NCBI GenBank assembly: GCA_023380995.1
Contig: JAMCTD010000133.1
Coordinates: forward strand, 1-14,166
Origin: Patescibacteria group bacterium
Lineage (GTDB): Bacteria > Patescibacteria > Microgenomatia > Daviesbacterales > UBA10151
Direction: 5' to 3'
Length of the DNA: 14,166 bases
Within the stretch, counting starts at the first letter, position 1, and each line of letters opens with the position of its first letter. The position numbers and the translations under genes are program-made. Below are positions 12,270 to 14,166 of the stretch, piece by piece. The notes under the pieces were generated by a model that worked only from the letters and a program-made list of their open reading frames with translations, had not been told where the DNA came from and searched no databases.

Positions 12270-12969
12270 CGAGGTAATTTTAGAAAATATCCGTAAAAAG
12301 TACCCCGGTGCTTCAAACAGATGGGCTGTTTATGATATTAACCTGAAAATCGGGCAAGGGGAATTCTTTTGTTTAGTAGGACCATCAGGCTGCGGCAAAT
12401 CCACTTTGCTTAAGGTGATTGCAGGAGTTGAGCAACCCACCTTTGGCAAAGTTAATCACCCTGACAATGTTTCCATGGTTTTCCAATCAGGGGCATTACT
12501 TCCCTGGTTAAATGTTTCAGATAATGTTGGCTTTGGCTTAAAGATGCTAAACACTCCCAAACACACACTGGAACAAAAAGTTTCCGAGTATTTAAAAATG
12601 ATGAAACTTTCAGGGTTAGAGAAAAAATACCCCAGGCAATTATCAGGCGGACAAAAACAAAGGGTGGGTATTGTTAGAGCTCTAGCTGTAAATCCTAATG
12701 TACTTTTGTTGGACGAACCTTTTTCAGCCTTAGATCCGATCACTACAAACGAACTTCATAAAGATTTATTAAAAATCTGGCATGAGACAAAAATTACCAT
12801 AATAATGGTTTCTCATCTTTTAGAAGAAGCTATTTTATTAGCAGACAGGATTGGGGTCATGATAGACGGACAACTTAAAGGGGTGGTGGATGTTGATTTA
12901 CCAAGGCCCCGCCAAACCAAATCAGAAGATTTTTATAAACTCTCAGCTAAGCTGTATAAATTAATGTAG
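12262..12969 (+). CDS. ABC importer ATP-binding subunit (SsuB/TauB type)
   Basis: The 235-residue ATPase drives the permease encoded just upstream. All nucleotide-binding elements are intact: Walker A GPSGCGKST (40-48), Q-loop Q75 (VFQSGALLPWLNV), signature LSGGQ (127-131), Walker B VLLLDEP with E152, D-loop SALD and switch H185 (VSHLLEEA). The FQSGALLPWLNV segment is characteristic of the nitrate/sulfonate/taurine subfamily. The start is TTG at 12262, inside the permease gene. It is supported by a purine-rich AGAAAGG site (12248-12254) 7 bases upstream and by the normal N-terminus it yields. The gene ends 6 bases from the convergent dnaB. Confidence 0.93.
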   Translation: MTDEVILENIRKKYPGASNRWAVYDINLKIGQGEFFCLVGPSGCGKSTLLKVIAGVEQPTFGKVNHPDNVSMVFQSGALLPWLNVSDNVGFGLKMLNTPKHTLEQKVSEYLKMMKLSGLEKKYPRQLSGGQKQRVGIVRALAVNPNVLLLDEPFSALDPITTNELHKDLLKIWHETKITIIMVSHLLEEAILLADRIGVMIDGQLKGVVDVDLPRPRQTKSEDFYKLSAKLYKLM

Positions 12970-12975
12970 AGTATT

Positions 12976-14143
12976 TTACACAGCTGCCGAGGCGCTTTTA
13001 GACCCTGCCTTTTCTGCAGGCAATTTACTACCTCTCATTTTTTCCATACCGTAAAACTTAGTTCTGTCAGCCCTAAAGATTAAGTCTATTTCCCCTACCG
13101 GACCATTCCTGTGTTTTTGAATATCTAATTTAACCTGTTCTGGTTGTTCTGCATTCTCACGCCAAATAAACATTACCACATCTGCATCCTGTTCTATGGC
13201 TCCTGACTCTCTTAGATCTGCCAATTGAGGCCTCCTGGTACCTCTTTGTTCAACTGCACGTGATAATTGGGAAATAGCCAGAACCGGAATTTTCAACTCC
13301 CTTGCCAAATTTTTTAAGTTTTGGGAAATTTCCGAAACTTCCTGAACCCTATTTTCTAAATTCCTGCCATGGACAAGTTGCAAATAATCCACAATCAAAA
13401 GCCTTAACCCATGTTCAACTTGAAGTCTTCTTGCTTTTGTTCTCATTTCAGAAATAGAAATACCGGGAGTATCGTCAATAAAAATCGGCGCTTCCGCCAA
13501 TTCACCCATGGCCAAAGAAAGCTTGTCAAAATCTTTTTCATCCAACCTGCCTGTTTTTAATTTCCAAGCCTCAATATCTGCCTGTCCAATCAGCAACCTG
13601 TCCACCAACTCCTCCTGGCTCATTTCCAAGGAAAAAATTCCAACAGGCAACCCGGCAGAAACAGCCACGTATTGGGCAATATTTAAAGCCATGGAAGTTT
13701 TACCCTGACCCGGACGGGAAGCTAAAATTATTAAGTTAGAATCCTGCATCCCGGCTAATTTTGAATCCAAATCCCTAAAACCGCTAGGTACGCCACGCAG
13801 CTTGCCGGAAGTTTTCTGCAGTTCATCCAGCCTATCAAAACTTTCTGTCAAGGCATCTTTAATTGGCCTAAAATCCCTTGAAACATGATCTTGGGACAGG
13901 GAAAATATTCCTGCCTCAGCTGTTTCTAAAAGCTCTTCCACAGCAACCCCTTCATCATAAGCTCTTTGAATCAGGATGGTTGCCTGAGCAATTAGGTTTC
14001 TTCTTAGGGCATGTTCTTTAATAATTTTGGCATAGTGTTCAATATGAGCAGAGGTGGGAACAATATTAATCAAGGAAGCAAGATAGGCAGATCCTCCGAT
14101 TTTGTCATAAACACTTTTTCTTTTAAGTTCTTCCGTAACAGTC
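12976..14143 (-). CDS. dnaB: Replicative DNA helicase DnaB, 5'-truncated
   Basis: DnaB is the hexameric helicase that unwinds DNA at the replication fork. About 388 residues are present. The frame stays open past the TTG at 14073 up to the adapter junction, and the extra residues (TVTEELKRKSVYDKIGGSAY, then LASL) match the DnaB N-terminal domain, so 14073 is not the start. Roughly 60-70 N-terminal residues are missing compared with usual lengths near 450. Numbering from the first genuine codon, the rest of the N-terminal helical domain is 1-80. The linker follows, and then the RecA-like domain with Walker A SRPGQGKT (142-149), the SLEM glutamate (173), Walker B LLIVDYLQLV (248-257), and AISQLSRAVEQRG with LRESGAIEQDAD before MFIWRE. 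No intein interrupts it. It converges on the ABC ATPase gene with a 6-base gap. The last 15 or so residues are a low-complexity Lys/Ser/Ala tail. Confidence 0.96.
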
Positions 14144-14166
14144 AGATCGGAAGAGCGTCGTGTAGG
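14144..14166. other. Illumina TruSeq adapter remnant at the contig end
   Basis: The last 23 bases start AGATCGGAAGAGC and continue exactly as the standard Illumina paired-end adapter. They are not genomic. In the dnaB frame they would be translated as PTRRSSDL, a known spurious N-terminus in automatically predicted proteins. Confidence 0.97.

Noticed and set aside
12976..14143. Intein or split in dnaB
   Set aside because: The P-loop and Walker B regions run continuously without an inserted block starting with Cys/Ser and ending HN.

Overview
The window is a short contig from an AT-rich, very compact bacterial genome that uses UGA as a stop (732-734 and 12267-12269). The gene content and style point to a Candidate Phyla Radiation bacterium, probably Microgenomates-like. 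The evidence is a small Cys-rich secreted protein, a divergent Lgt, a DksA-like zinc finger, a DUF457-like membrane protein, EF-P with an arginine tip, overlapping convergent genes and a tRNA without encoded CCA. No 16S or ribosomal protein gene is present, so this placement is inference. Both ends cut through genes, and the last 23 bases (14144-14166) are Illumina adapter sequence, not genome.

Layout. Bases 3-2981 (+) form a surface-oriented stretch: the 3' part of a HExxH metalloprotease-like gene, a membrane-anchored protein of unknown function, and a Cys-rich secreted or lipid-anchored protein that ends abruptly before a period-7 repeat. Bases 3037-4276 (-) hold a two-gene operon, an Lgt-family protein followed by a DksA/TraR zinc-finger protein. 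It is divergent from a DUF457-like membrane protein (4348-4791, +). Bases 4768-7637 (-) carry galU, an inositol-3-phosphate synthase gene and efp. Base 7730 starts an unrecognised 321-residue protein (+), which converges on a large M1 aminopeptidase (8684-11212, -). That gene is divergent from tRNA-Leu(CAA), which is followed by an ABC importer permease and ATPase pair (11451-12969, +). The pair converges on a 5'-truncated dnaB (12976-14143, -).

The genes are mostly housekeeping or envelope functions and not one system. GalU (UDP-glucose) and inositol phosphate synthase could both feed glycolipid or polysaccharide synthesis. Lgt, the secreted proteins and the ABC importer all concern the envelope. 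No gene-free stretch exceeds 300 bases; the longest, 11213-11450, holds two divergent promoters, the tRNA and the importer promoter.

The most consistent signal outside the genes is regulatory. Nearly every gene that heads a transcription unit has a -10-like box only 7-12 bases before its start codon, which predicts leaderless mRNAs. Internal operon genes instead have purine-rich ribosome binding sites. The other structure worth attention is a pair of period-7 repeats, one between genes and one in frame inside the aminopeptidase gene. I found no CRISPR array, transposase, phage gene or recognisable defence system.
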